Positions 1 to 7,775 of a stretch of DNA of 64,000 nt are shown piece by piece. Location of the stretch: the NCBI GenBank assembly GCA_001803235.1, contig MHBL01000457.1, forward strand, positions 1-64,000, written 5' to 3'. The translations under genes were made by a program, and so were the position numbers. Below the pieces are notes generated by a model. The model searched no databases and was not told the origin of the DNA. It saw only the letters and a list, made by a program, of their open reading frames with translations. The stretch comes from Lentisphaerae bacterium RIFOXYA12_64_32 (GTDB lineage Bacteria; Verrucomicrobiota; Lentisphaeria; Oligosphaerales; YB12-FULL-65-16). How positions within the stretch are numbered: position 1 is the stretch's first letter; each line of letters opens with the position of its first letter.

Positions 1-69
1 CTTGGTGTGCGCGGAGACGTGGCCTTCCGAGACGCGGTGCCGGATCTTGAAACAGCCCTGCCGCCGGTC
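1..69. mobile_element. Right end of a small non-autonomous element (MITE-like), cut by the window edge
   Basis: Bases 1-60 match bases 1421-1480 at roughly nine positions in ten and end in the same terminal sequence TCTTGAAACAGCCCTG. In the two complete copies this end is followed by a 9-bp target duplication, so 61-69 would be the duplication here. The left end lies outside the window and cannot be checked. The copy lies just upstream of the radical SAM gene. Confidence 0.7.
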
Positions 70-143
70 CCGCTTGCCATCCGTCCTTCCGGTCCTACGG
101 TAAAGTGTGGGTTTGCCGGCAAGGACTTCCGAGGTCTTGAACC

Positions 144-1121
144 GTGGTGATGACTGTTCAATGCGACTTGTGCCCGAAGCGGTGCGTCATCGAGCCGAAC
201 CAGAGCGGCGACTGCCGTATCCGGGTGAATCTCGAGGGGAAGTTGTGTGCCGTGACGTACGGGTTTGCGTCGGCGGTCCACGTCGATCCGGTGGAGAAGA
301 AGCCGGTGTACCACTATCTGCCCGGGACCCCGATTCTGTCCCTGGCCACGGTCGGCTGCAACCTGCACTGCAAGAACTGCCAGAACTGGGAGATTTCGCA
401 GTGCAATCCGGAGGACAGCCGGGCCGCGTTCCTGCCGCCGGCCGACGTGGTCGCGCTGGCGAAGAAGCAAGCCTGCCCCTCCATCGCCTACACCTACACC
501 GAGCCGCTGGTCTACTACGAGTACACGCTGGACTGCGCCCGGCTGGCGCGGGAGCAGGGGATCAAGAACGTCCTGGTCACGGCCGGGTACATCAACCCGG
601 AGCCGCTCCGGGAGCTGTGCCGGTACGTGGATGCGGCGACCGTAGATGTGAAGGCGTTCTCGAACGAGTTCTACCAGGACATGTGCGGCGCCACCCTGAA
701 ACCGGTTCTCGATGGCCTGGTCCTGGCGAAGTCGTGCGGCGTCATGGTCGAGGTCAGCAACCTGGTGATTCCGACCCTGAACGACACGGACCGGGATTTC
801 CTGTCACTCTGCACGTGGCTGAAGGAGAACATGGGCCCGGAAACGCCGTTGCATTTCCTGCGTTTTTTTCCGCACTACCGCATGCGCAACCTGCCCCCCA
901 CGGAGGAATCGACCATGGCGCGCGCCCGTGAGATCGCCCGGGCCGTGGGACTGCATTACGTCTACGTCGGGAACATCCTGCTGGAGGGCAGTGCCACCAC
1001 GTGCTGCCCGTCCTGCAAGAAGGTTTTGGTGCGGCGGCAGGGCTTCGTGATTCAGGAGAACCGGCTCCGCGACGGCAGGTGTCCGGACTGCAACCGGGAG
1101 ATCTACGGGTTATGGCGTTGA
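144..1121 (+). CDS. amrS: AmmeMemoRadiSam-system radical SAM protein (AmrS)
   Basis: A 325-residue radical SAM protein of the AmmeMemoRadiSam type. The cluster motif GCNLHCKNCQNW places the three iron-sulfur cysteines at residues 72, 76 and 79. The N-terminal CDLCPKRC and the C-terminal CCPSC and CPDC pairs suggest further metal or cluster binding. The length fits the family. The start used is GTG at 144; GTG 147 and ATG 150 are close alternatives. The physiological substrate of the family is not established; the name comes from frequent linkage to AMMECR1 and Memo proteins, neither of which is in the window. The gene overlaps the next small gene by 10 bp, so the two are probably co-translated. 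Confidence 0.85.
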   Translation: MVMTVQCDLCPKRCVIEPNQSGDCRIRVNLEGKLCAVTYGFASAVHVDPVEKKPVYHYLPGTPILSLATVGCNLHCKNCQNWEISQCNPEDSRAAFLPPADVVALAKKQACPSIAYTYTEPLVYYEYTLDCARLAREQGIKNVLVTAGYINPEPLRELCRYVDAATVDVKAFSNEFYQDMCGATLKPVLDGLVLAKSCGVMVEVSNLVIPTLNDTDRDFLSLCTWLKENMGPETPLHFLRFFPHYRMRNLPPTEESTMARAREIARAVGLHYVYVGNILLEGSATTCCPSCKKVLVRRQGFVIQENRLRDGRCPDCNREIYGLWR

Positions 1122-1306
1122 ACCGACGACAATTTCTCGGGTTGCTGCTGGCCGGGACGGCTGCCGTGGGCTGCGGTGCCTGGCGGTGGGTGCGTCGTGT
1201 CGTTCCGACTCGCGTCGTGACTGCCCTGCCGAGCCGGCGCTACCCCGGCCGCGTGCAGGCGTTGAATCAGGCTGAAGTGGGCCGCCCCGGTCGGTGGGCC
1301 GGCTGA
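1112..1306 (+). CDS. Very small twin-arginine lipoprotein overlapping amrS
   Basis: A 64-residue protein starting at ATG 1112, inside the last codons of amrS. The N-terminus carries a twin-arginine motif (NRRQFLG), a short hydrophobic stretch and a lipobox ending AVGC near residue 20, so a Tat-exported lipoprotein is the natural reading. Only about 45 residues would remain after processing, ending in GRPGRWAG. I do not recognise a named family. The tight overlap suggests its role is tied to the radical SAM enzyme, perhaps as a substrate or exported partner, but that is inference. The main doubt is whether so short an open frame is expressed; the signal sequence argues that it is. Confidence 0.6.
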   Translation: MALNRRQFLGLLLAGTAAVGCGAWRWVRRVVPTRVVTALPSRRYPGRVQALNQAEVGRPGRWAG

Positions 1307-1315
1307 CGCATTACG

Positions 1316-1489
1316 CCGCGCGTGCGGGGCTGTTTCAAGATTCGTGACCGTCGCGTGCAGCGAGTACTCCCGGCGTGTCCCCACGCCGGGGGGGGGCGGC
1401 CTGAGGACAGGCCGCCCCTACCGGGTGTGCGCGGAGGCGTGGCCTTCCGAGACGTGGCGCCAGATCTTGAAACAGCCCTGCCGCGCGTG
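1316..1489. mobile_element. MITE-like element with 9-bp target-site duplication
   Basis: The element runs from 1325 to 1480 (156 bp). Its ends are inverted repeats: CGGGGCTGTTTCAAGA at the left and TCTTGAAACAGCCCTG at the right, with one mismatch. It is flanked by identical 9-bp direct repeats CCGCGCGTG (1316-1324 and 1481-1489), the mark of transposition. The interior has no coding capacity but holds a palindrome around 1395-1420. The rest of the gap to the next gene (1490-1621) shows nothing recognisable beyond the ribosome-binding site. Confidence 0.8.
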
Positions 1490-1621
1490 CGCGGGGACTG
1501 GGCAAGGGGTGTTTGAGAGTTTACATTACGTGTTTCGCTTTACGCGTGCGGGGATGTTGCGCGCGTGGGAAGGCGCGATACAGCGGGCTCTGAAGGCCCC
1601 AGACCTGAAACGAGGACAACG

Positions 1622-3322
1622 GTGAGCATTCTGCGTACGATCGGGTCCGCCAAGGCGGCCGTCCTGTTGCTTTCCGCCACAGCCGTGGCATGCCTGGTCG
1701 GGACCCTCCTGCCGCAGGCGCAGGCCAATCATTTCGTCTACCGGGCGGCATGGTTTCTGGCCCTGCTTGGCGCTCTTTGCATCAACCTGATATGCTGCAC
1801 CTTGGGCCGCTACGCGTCCTGGCCGAACCGGGTCGGTTCAGTCATCACCCATTTGAGCATTCTGTTTGTCGTGGCGGGCGCCATTGTGGACGGGGTGTGG
1901 GGGGTGCGGGGCGACGTGCAGTTGCGGATCGGCGAGTCGATGGCGGCGTTCGGGACCGGCGCTCAGCAGCGGACGCTCCCATTCAGTGTCCACCTGACGG
2001 ACTTTACCGTGGAGCGGTATCCCCCGACCGCGGAGTTGACGGTGGTGCAGACAGGGGCGGAGAAGCCGGAGAAGCCCTTCGAGATGACCGCCGGGAGCGA
2101 ACGCCCGGTCTTCGGCGCCGGCTGGGCGATTCGTGTCGATGACATCAAGGACAGCCTGGGGGAGTCTCCGAAACTGGTTTCGGCCCCCGCGGGCAGCGGC
2201 AAGCTGGGGGTGCGGATCAAGCTTGGCGGTGGCCCCCACGCGTCACACGAGGAATTCCTGCTCGAGGGCGAGCGGGAAGAGATCGCTACGCCGGATCACC
2301 TGCTGCGCGTCGTCCTGCGGGTCATGCCGGATGCGACGACCCGGGACCGCGAGTTCATCGCGCTGCAGCCTGGGGCCGGCAATGGGTTTGTGGAGATGGC
2401 CGAGCCGGACGGCTCCAAGCTGAGACTGGAGGCCCGCCCGGGGCAGAAAGTGACCACCCAGGCCGGTGCTGTCGTGGAGGTGCTCCGTTACGCGCCGCAT
2501 TTCGTCATCGACGGCGGCGCGGTGAAGAATGCGTCGGAGCGGCCGGTCAACCCCGCCGTGCAGGTTCGGGTCGAGAGCAAGGACGGGACGAAGAAGGACA
2601 CGTGGTTGTTTGCGCACTTTCCGGACTTCCGCCGCATGCATGGGCAGCAAGCCGGTCCGGTCGCCACCTATGTGCGTCCGGCGGACATCGATTTTGTGCA
2701 CCAGCTCTTCCTGTATGCCGTTCACGATGGCGACATCGCCTACGCGGTGGTTTCGTCCGGCCGCGAGGACGTGCCGCGCGGCAGTGCCGTTTCCGGTGCC
2801 CGCATTGCCATTGCCGTAGAAGTGGGGACGGTCGAAATCGTGGGACTTCTGCCACAGGCTACGCTGGCGCATGAGGTGGCGGAGACGGCGTCGGGCGAGG
2901 GGCGGCCCGGAGCCCTCGTGCAGTGGCTCAAGAACGGCAAGCCCGTGGGCCAGCCAGCCTGGTTGCTGGCGGGCGGCGACCCGGCCATGGGGCCGGATGC
3001 CGGACTGCTTGCCGCCGTGACCGGTTACGGGGCTCGCGTCAAGGCATTCCGCAGCACGGTTCAAGTCGTCGAGAACGGCGCCGTTGTGAAGGAACACAAG
3101 ATCGAGGTCAACCGTCCCTTGGTCTACGGTGGTTATTCGTTCTACCAGTCGTCGTATGACAGGGAAAGGGAGAAGTGGACGGGGCTGGAAGTCGCCAGAA
3201 GTCCCGGCGTCCCCCTGGTTTACGCCGGGTTCATCCTGTTTGTGGCCGGACTGGTGGTCGCCTTGTACGTTCAGCCGTTATTGAAGCGCGGGCGCACCGC
3301 GCCGAATGAGGAGAAGCCATGA
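1622..3322 (+). CDS. resB: Cytochrome c biogenesis protein ResB
   Basis: A 566-residue ResB (Ccs1) family protein. Together with ResC it forms the system II heme exporter and ligase that attaches heme to the CXXCH motifs of exported c-type cytochromes. Hydrophobic segments lie at residues about 12-30, 42-62 and 75-95. A large periplasmic domain with the family's YPPTAEL and FYQSSYD-type strands follows, then a final transmembrane helix before a basic tail. The start chosen is GTG 1622, preceded by CGAGGACAAC; an upstream ATG at 1565 would add 19 non-hydrophobic residues and is less likely. The stop overlaps the ATG of resC (ATGA). The many heme-binding motifs encoded at 19-24 kb give this ligase obvious local substrates. 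Confidence 0.9.
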   Translation: MSILRTIGSAKAAVLLLSATAVACLVGTLLPQAQANHFVYRAAWFLALLGALCINLICCTLGRYASWPNRVGSVITHLSILFVVAGAIVDGVWGVRGDVQLRIGESMAAFGTGAQQRTLPFSVHLTDFTVERYPPTAELTVVQTGAEKPEKPFEMTAGSERPVFGAGWAIRVDDIKDSLGESPKLVSAPAGSGKLGVRIKLGGGPHASHEEFLLEGEREEIATPDHLLRVVLRVMPDATTRDREFIALQPGAGNGFVEMAEPDGSKLRLEARPGQKVTTQAGAVVEVLRYAPHFVIDGGAVKNASERPVNPAVQVRVESKDGTKKDTWLFAHFPDFRRMHGQQAGPVATYVRPADIDFVHQLFLYAVHDGDIAYAVVSSGREDVPRGSAVSGARIAIAVEVGTVEIVGLLPQATLAHEVAETASGEGRPGALVQWLKNGKPVGQPAWLLAGGDPAMGPDAGLLAAVTGYGARVKAFRSTVQVVENGAVVKEHKIEVNRPLVYGGYSFYQSSYDREREKWTGLEVARSPGVPLVYAGFILFVAGLVVALYVQPLLKRGRTAPNEEKP

Positions 3323-4326
3323 CGGAGTCCGTTCTCTTCAATATCCTTTACATCGCCTATTTCGTGACCACCCTCTTCTACGCGTTCACGATATTCACGA
3401 CCCGGCGTGGGGTGGTCCTCGCCGGTCGCGGGTTGCTGCTGGTCACGCTCCTGCTGCACACCGCGGTCATCGCTGAACGCTGGGGCATGGCGGGCCGGCC
3501 GCCCATGTCGAACATGTTTGAGACTCTGGTCTTCCTCGGGTGGGGCATTGCGCTGGTTTACCTGACGGTTGAGATCAAGTACGGGCTGCGGGTGCTGGGC
3601 ATGCCGGCGGTGCTGGCGGCCCTTCTCAGCCTGGGCCTGGCCACTCTGGTGTTCCCCGGCACGATTGAGCCGCTGATGCCGGCGCTGCAGAACAGCTTCT
3701 GGCTCACCACTCACGTCAGTTTCTGTTTCTTTGGGTACGGCGCGTTCTCCATTGGCTACCTGATGTGCCTGCTGCTGCTGATCCGGCGCACGGACGGGCA
3801 CCGGAACGCCGGCTGCTACCTGGTCGCCCTGTCGGTGACCGCCCTGGTCGCGCCGGTCGTCATGATCGAGTTGCGGCGGCACGGAGTGATGACCCTGACC
3901 CTGACCGTGCCCGTTGCCATCGCCGTGACCGCCGTCTGCGCGGCGGTCGCCGGACTGCTGACCGTGCCCGTTGCGCTGTTGGCCCGAGTTGCCAAGCTGG
4001 ATTCGACGGTCAAGAACCCCGACGTGCTGGAGACGGCCCTGCACCGGACCCTTCTGCTGGGTTTTCTGTTCCTGTCGATCGGCATTGTCACCGGTTCGGT
4101 CTGGGCCCAGGAGGCCTGGGGCAGGTACTGGGGCTGGGACCCGAAGGAGACCTGGTCGTTCATCACCTGGCTGATCTACGGCATTCACCTGCACGTGCGG
4201 TTCGGCTGGCAGAAACGCGGCGTTCTTACCATCTGGCTCGCCATCCTGGGATACTGGGCCGTGGTGTTCACCTACTTCGGGGTCAATTTCCTCCTTTCCG
4301 GGCTTCACAGTTATGCGGCATCGTAA
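3319..4326 (+). CDS. resC: Cytochrome c assembly protein ResC (CcsA family)
   Basis: A 335-residue polytopic membrane protein with about eight hydrophobic segments. The tryptophan-rich WWD signature YWGWDPKETWSF lies near residues 268-280 and presents heme on the outer face. Conserved histidines around it (ITWLIYGIHLHVR) are the usual heme ligands. It is the second subunit of the system II cytochrome c synthetase and overlaps resB by 4 bp, so the two are almost certainly made together. The C-terminus YFGVNFLLSGLHSY is typical of the family. No frameshift or missing motif is visible. Confidence 0.92.
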   Translation: MTESVLFNILYIAYFVTTLFYAFTIFTTRRGVVLAGRGLLLVTLLLHTAVIAERWGMAGRPPMSNMFETLVFLGWGIALVYLTVEIKYGLRVLGMPAVLAALLSLGLATLVFPGTIEPLMPALQNSFWLTTHVSFCFFGYGAFSIGYLMCLLLLIRRTDGHRNAGCYLVALSVTALVAPVVMIELRRHGVMTLTLTVPVAIAVTAVCAAVAGLLTVPVALLARVAKLDSTVKNPDVLETALHRTLLLGFLFLSIGIVTGSVWAQEAWGRYWGWDPKETWSFITWLIYGIHLHVRFGWQKRGVLTIWLAILGYWAVVFTYFGVNFLLSGLHSYAAS

Positions 4327-4341
4327 CAGGGGATTCGTGCA

Positions 4342-5175
4342 GTGACGGCCGAAGTCTTGCTGATGGTGGTCGCTTGTGGGCTGTATGTCGCAGCCTCGGG
4401 GTTGGCCGTCCACAGGCTGGTCCGGGCCGCTCCCAGCCGGGGGCGGGGGATGGCACCGCTCCTGTCGGCCGCGGCCGTTTGCCTGGTCGCGGTCCTGGCC
4501 TTGCGCGGCCTCCGTCTGGAGCGCATCCCGGCGTTTGGCATCTTCGAGGCCCTGGTCTGGTACGGCTTGTCTGTCACTCTCGCTTATCTGTGCATGGCGG
4601 TCCGGCATGACACACGAGGGGTCTCCGGCATTCTGTTGCCGTTTGTGACCGTGGTGGTGATCGGCAGCCTGGCCGGAATGCACACCCAGGTGGTGGCCGA
4701 CGCGCAGATCCAGACGGCGTGGCTGGGACTGCACATCGCCGCTGCCTTCGTCGGCTACGGCATGTTCACCCTGGAGAGCTTCCTGGCCATCGCTTACCTC
4801 ATCCAGGACCGGAACCTGAAGCGCAAACGGTTCGGCCGTGTGTTTCACCGGTTGCCGCCCTTGGAAGCTCTCGATCAGTTGATGCACGAGCAGATCGGGT
4901 TCGCGTTCCTCATGTTCTCGCTGTCGATCGTGCTCGGGGTGTTCCTGACGCACCGATTCGGGTGGGGCACTCTGTGGACCACCGACCCGAAGGTGGCCGG
5001 CGCGGCCGCGACCTGGTTGGTGTATGCCATCCTTTTCCACCTCCGTCTGACGGCGGACCGGCATGGCCGGCGGATGGCTATGGTGGCCCTGGCGGGCCTG
5101 GCTTGCGTGCTGGTCACGTTCCTCGGCGTGCATCTGATGACCAGCAGCATCCACGACTTCATTTCTCCGAAGTAG
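4342..5175 (+). CDS. HemX/CcsA-like cytochrome c assembly family membrane protein
   Basis: A 277-residue integral membrane protein of the same broad superfamily as ResC but shorter. It has about eight hydrophobic segments and the pattern FGWGTLWTTDPKVAGAAATW in place of a full WWD motif. It lies between resC and hemA, as hemX does in many bacteria; in Bacillus subtilis HemX lowers HemA levels. A role in heme handling or in tuning glutamyl-tRNA reductase is therefore plausible but not shown. The start is GTG 4342 behind AACAGGGGA, 15 bp after resC. It ends SSIHDFISPK, as this subfamily usually does. A role as an auxiliary heme exporter is possible. Confidence 0.75.
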   Translation: MTAEVLLMVVACGLYVAASGLAVHRLVRAAPSRGRGMAPLLSAAAVCLVAVLALRGLRLERIPAFGIFEALVWYGLSVTLAYLCMAVRHDTRGVSGILLPFVTVVVIGSLAGMHTQVVADAQIQTAWLGLHIAAAFVGYGMFTLESFLAIAYLIQDRNLKRKRFGRVFHRLPPLEALDQLMHEQIGFAFLMFSLSIVLGVFLTHRFGWGTLWTTDPKVAGAAATWLVYAILFHLRLTADRHGRRMAMVALAGLACVLVTFLGVHLMTSSIHDFISPK

Positions 5176-5284
5176 TCGTTCAGGCAGGCTGTAGGTGGTT
5201 AGGCTGTAGGCGACAGTTGATGCAGGTAGGCTGAAGGGGCTGGCAATCTGGGCCGCAGCCCTTGAGTCGCAGCGGTTGTCAACT
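5176..5284. repeat. Short intergenic with degenerate TAGGCTGTAGG repeat
   Basis: The gap before hemA contains imperfect repeats of GGCTGTAGG and GTAGGTGG with spacer TTAG. A similar sequence in reverse orientation occurs at about 61730-61752, between thiG and thiS. No strong Shine-Dalgarno is seen directly before hemA. Confidence 0.45.
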
Positions 5285-6583
5285 ATGAACTTGTCGGTCG
5301 TCGGCATCAATTTCCGGACCACTCCGGTGGCGTTGCGGGAAAGGCTCTCTTTCTCGGCAGACGCCATGCCCGCGGCATTGGCGCACCTGAGCCGCCAGTT
5401 GCCCCGTGCCGAATTGCTGCTGTTGTCGACCTGCAACCGCACCGAGCTCTATGCCGCGGCGCCGGATGAGAGTGTCAGTTGTGACTTGCTGATTGACCTG
5501 CTGCTCATCGGCATCGACGGCGCCGATCAGGCTCTGCGTGCCTCGTTCTACCGCAAGGAGCGTCTCGAGGCGCTGGCCCACTTCATCACGGTCGCGTCGA
5601 GCCTGGACTCCATGATCGTCGGCGAGACCGAAATCCTCGGCCAGGTCAAGCGCGCCTATGATGCGGCCGTGGCCAGTGAGACCGTCGGTCGGGTGCTCGA
5701 CCCGTTGGTGCAGCGGGTTTTCAAGGTGGCCAAGCGCGTTCGTGCCGAAACGGACATCTCGCGCGGTCGCGTGTCGGTGGGATCGGTCGCCGTGGAGTTG
5801 GCGGAGGAAGTTTTCGAGGACCTTAGCAGCAAGACGGTGATGATCGTGGGTGCCGGCGAGGTCGGCGAACAGACCTTGAAGCACTTGGTCGACAAGGGCG
5901 TCAAGGAAGCGTTGGTTCTGAACCGGTCCGTCGAACGCGGCCGTGCCCTGGCGGACCAGTACGGCGGGACGGCGGTTGCCTTTGACCGGCTCGAGGAGTA
6001 CCTCGCCCGGGCTGACATTGTGATCACCTCCACGGGTGCGCCGCACTGCATCATCCATGCCGACGCCATGCGCCGCGCCGTTCTCAACCGGCATCAGCGC
6101 CCGGTGTTTCTCATTGACCTGGCCGTGCCGCGGGACGTGGAACCGGCCGTGGGCGACCTGGACAACGTTTATCTGTACAATATCGACGACCTGCAGAAGG
6201 TGGCGGACGACAACCTCGCCCTGCGCCAGGCGTCCGTGGACGCGGCGCGCCGCATCATCGAGGAAGAAGTGGCTGAGGCCGCCGCCCTGTTCCGCGCCGG
6301 GACGCTCGGCGCGGTCATGAAGCGTATCGACGAGAAAGCGGAGCGCATTGCGGAAAGTGAGTTCACCCGGGCCTTTGCCAAGCAGACGGTCGCCCCTATC
6401 CCCGGAACCTGCGACCGGTGCCGTGACGAAATCCGCCACATGCTGCGCCGCGCCATGGGCAAGATGACCGCCGACACGAAGAAGGCGTTGAATGAAGCTG
6501 CCCGGGAAGGACGCTGGGACGAGTACGCCGACGTCGTGGAACGCCTCCTCGGCCTGACCCCAAAGGACCCCGGAGATGAGTAA
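5285..6583 (+). CDS. hemA: Glutamyl-tRNA reductase
   Basis: A 432-residue glutamyl-tRNA reductase, which converts glutamyl-tRNA(Glu) to glutamate-1-semialdehyde with NADPH, the first committed step of tetrapyrrole synthesis. The N-terminal catalytic domain carries STCNRTELY with the nucleophilic cysteine at residue 50. EILGQVK and a Rossmann motif (MIVGAGEVGEQ, about residue 188) follow, with the helical dimerisation domain at the C-terminus. The start is ATG 5285; TTG 5276 would add only three residues. It overlaps hemC by 8 bp. With hemL at 14.9 kb it gives a complete C5 pathway to 5-aminolevulinate. Confidence 0.95.
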   Translation: MNLSVVGINFRTTPVALRERLSFSADAMPAALAHLSRQLPRAELLLLSTCNRTELYAAAPDESVSCDLLIDLLLIGIDGADQALRASFYRKERLEALAHFITVASSLDSMIVGETEILGQVKRAYDAAVASETVGRVLDPLVQRVFKVAKRVRAETDISRGRVSVGSVAVELAEEVFEDLSSKTVMIVGAGEVGEQTLKHLVDKGVKEALVLNRSVERGRALADQYGGTAVAFDRLEEYLARADIVITSTGAPHCIIHADAMRRAVLNRHQRPVFLIDLAVPRDVEPAVGDLDNVYLYNIDDLQKVADDNLALRQASVDAARRIIEEEVAEAAALFRAGTLGAVMKRIDEKAERIAESEFTRAFAKQTVAPIPGTCDRCRDEIRHMLRRAMGKMTADTKKALNEAAREGRWDEYADVVERLLGLTPKDPGDE

Positions 6584-7526
6584 CCTGGTTCGAGTCGGTA
6601 CGCGTGGGAGTCTGCTGGCGCGGACCCAGACAGACTGGGTCATCGAGCGCCTGCGGCAAGCCCACCCTACGGTCCGCTTTGACGTTGTCGTCATTCGTAC
6701 CGCGGGCGATGTGCACACCCAGCAGATGCCGGCGCGACTGCTCGGCAAAGGCTTCTTCACCAAGGAGATCGAGGAGGCGCTCCTCGCCCGTACGGTCGAC
6801 TTGGCCGTGCACAGCCTTAAAGACCTGCCCACGGACTGGGCTGCCGGGCTGGGGCTGGGTGCGATCCCGGTTCGGGCCGATTCGCGCGACGCGCTGGTCG
6901 GCGTTTCTCCGGCGGAACTGCGGCAGCGGGCCGGGGAGCTGCGGATCGGCACCAGCAGCCTGCGCCGCACGGCCCAACTGAAGTGCTTGTTCCCGGGCTG
7001 CAACGTGGTCAGTCTGCGCGGCAACATCGATACGCGGTTGCGTAAGGTCAAGGAGGGGGCGGTCGACTGCGCCGTGCTGGCTGCCGCCGGCCTGCTCCGC
7101 GTCGACCGCGGCGCCGATATCAGTGGGTGTTTTGACCCCGACGAGATGCTGCCGGCGCCCGGACAGGGCGCATTGGCGGTGGAGATCCGCGACTCGGACC
7201 AGGCCCTGCGCGCCCTGCTGCAGCCGCTGCACTGCGCGGCGACCCAGGCGTGTGTCACCGCGGAACGAACGTTCATGCGGCACCTGGGCGGCGGCTGCCA
7301 GCTGCCTGTCGCCGCGTTGGCGGTCCTCGACAAGGACACGCTCCGACTCCGCGGCCGCGTGCTCTCTCTGGACGGAACTCAGGTCCTCAACGGTGCGCAC
7401 GAAGGTCCGGCTGACCGTGCCGCAGAGATCGGACAGCGCCTGGCCGATACCCTCTTGACCCAGGGCGCGGCCGAGGTAATCCGCGACGTCGAACGCAGTC
7501 TGCAGCAGGAGATCGTCAAGGCATAG
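6576..7526 (+). CDS. hemC: Hydroxymethylbilane synthase (porphobilinogen deaminase)
   Basis: A 316-residue porphobilinogen deaminase that polymerises four porphobilinogens into hydroxymethylbilane. The N-terminal VRVGTRGSLLARTQT, the central SLRRTAQL and GNIDTRLRK segments, and GGGCQLPVA with the dipyrromethane-cofactor cysteine at residue 241 are all present. The length is normal. The start ATG lies inside the end of hemA, indicating coupling. A 249-bp repeat-filled gap follows before cobA-hemD. Confidence 0.95.
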   Translation: MSNLVRVGTRGSLLARTQTDWVIERLRQAHPTVRFDVVVIRTAGDVHTQQMPARLLGKGFFTKEIEEALLARTVDLAVHSLKDLPTDWAAGLGLGAIPVRADSRDALVGVSPAELRQRAGELRIGTSSLRRTAQLKCLFPGCNVVSLRGNIDTRLRKVKEGAVDCAVLAAAGLLRVDRGADISGCFDPDEMLPAPGQGALAVEIRDSDQALRALLQPLHCAATQACVTAERTFMRHLGGGCQLPVAALAVLDKDTLRLRGRVLSLDGTQVLNGAHEGPADRAAEIGQRLADTLLTQGAAEVIRDVERSLQQEIVKA

Positions 7527-7775
7527 TGTGGCGCGCGTGGCGGCGGACGTGTCAGACCTGTCTGACGTGTCCGATGAGCCCGATGAGCCCGATGAGCTTG
7601 ATGGGGCCGACGGGGCCGACCACGCCGCCTCCGAGACCCAAACACCAAACAATGAACACGGTTACACGCACCGGCACGCCTGGCGACGGTTCGGCCCGCG
7701 GGGCCGCGGGCGATCCAGGTTGCGCCGTTTGCCCTGAACACCGAACACTGAACACCGAACCCTCCGGAACCTCCC
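7527..7775. repeat. Intergenic with short tandem repeats, a REP-like palindrome and a CCCTGAA-type array
   Basis: Three repeat types lie in series. About 7560-7620 holds tandem copies of GATGAGCCC followed by GGGGCCGAC. About 7673-7735 is a copy of the dispersed palindrome whose core elsewhere is CCCGCGAGACGCGGGCGCTCCA, here more degenerate. About 7731-7765 is an array of CTGAACACCGAA-type units ending just before the start codon of the next gene. No coding capacity is seen. Confidence 0.7.

Noticed and set aside
3271-5442. A 723-codon minus-strand frame opposite resC and hemX
   Set aside because: It is Gln, His and Arg rich, without motifs; the plus strand encodes well-formed membrane proteins.
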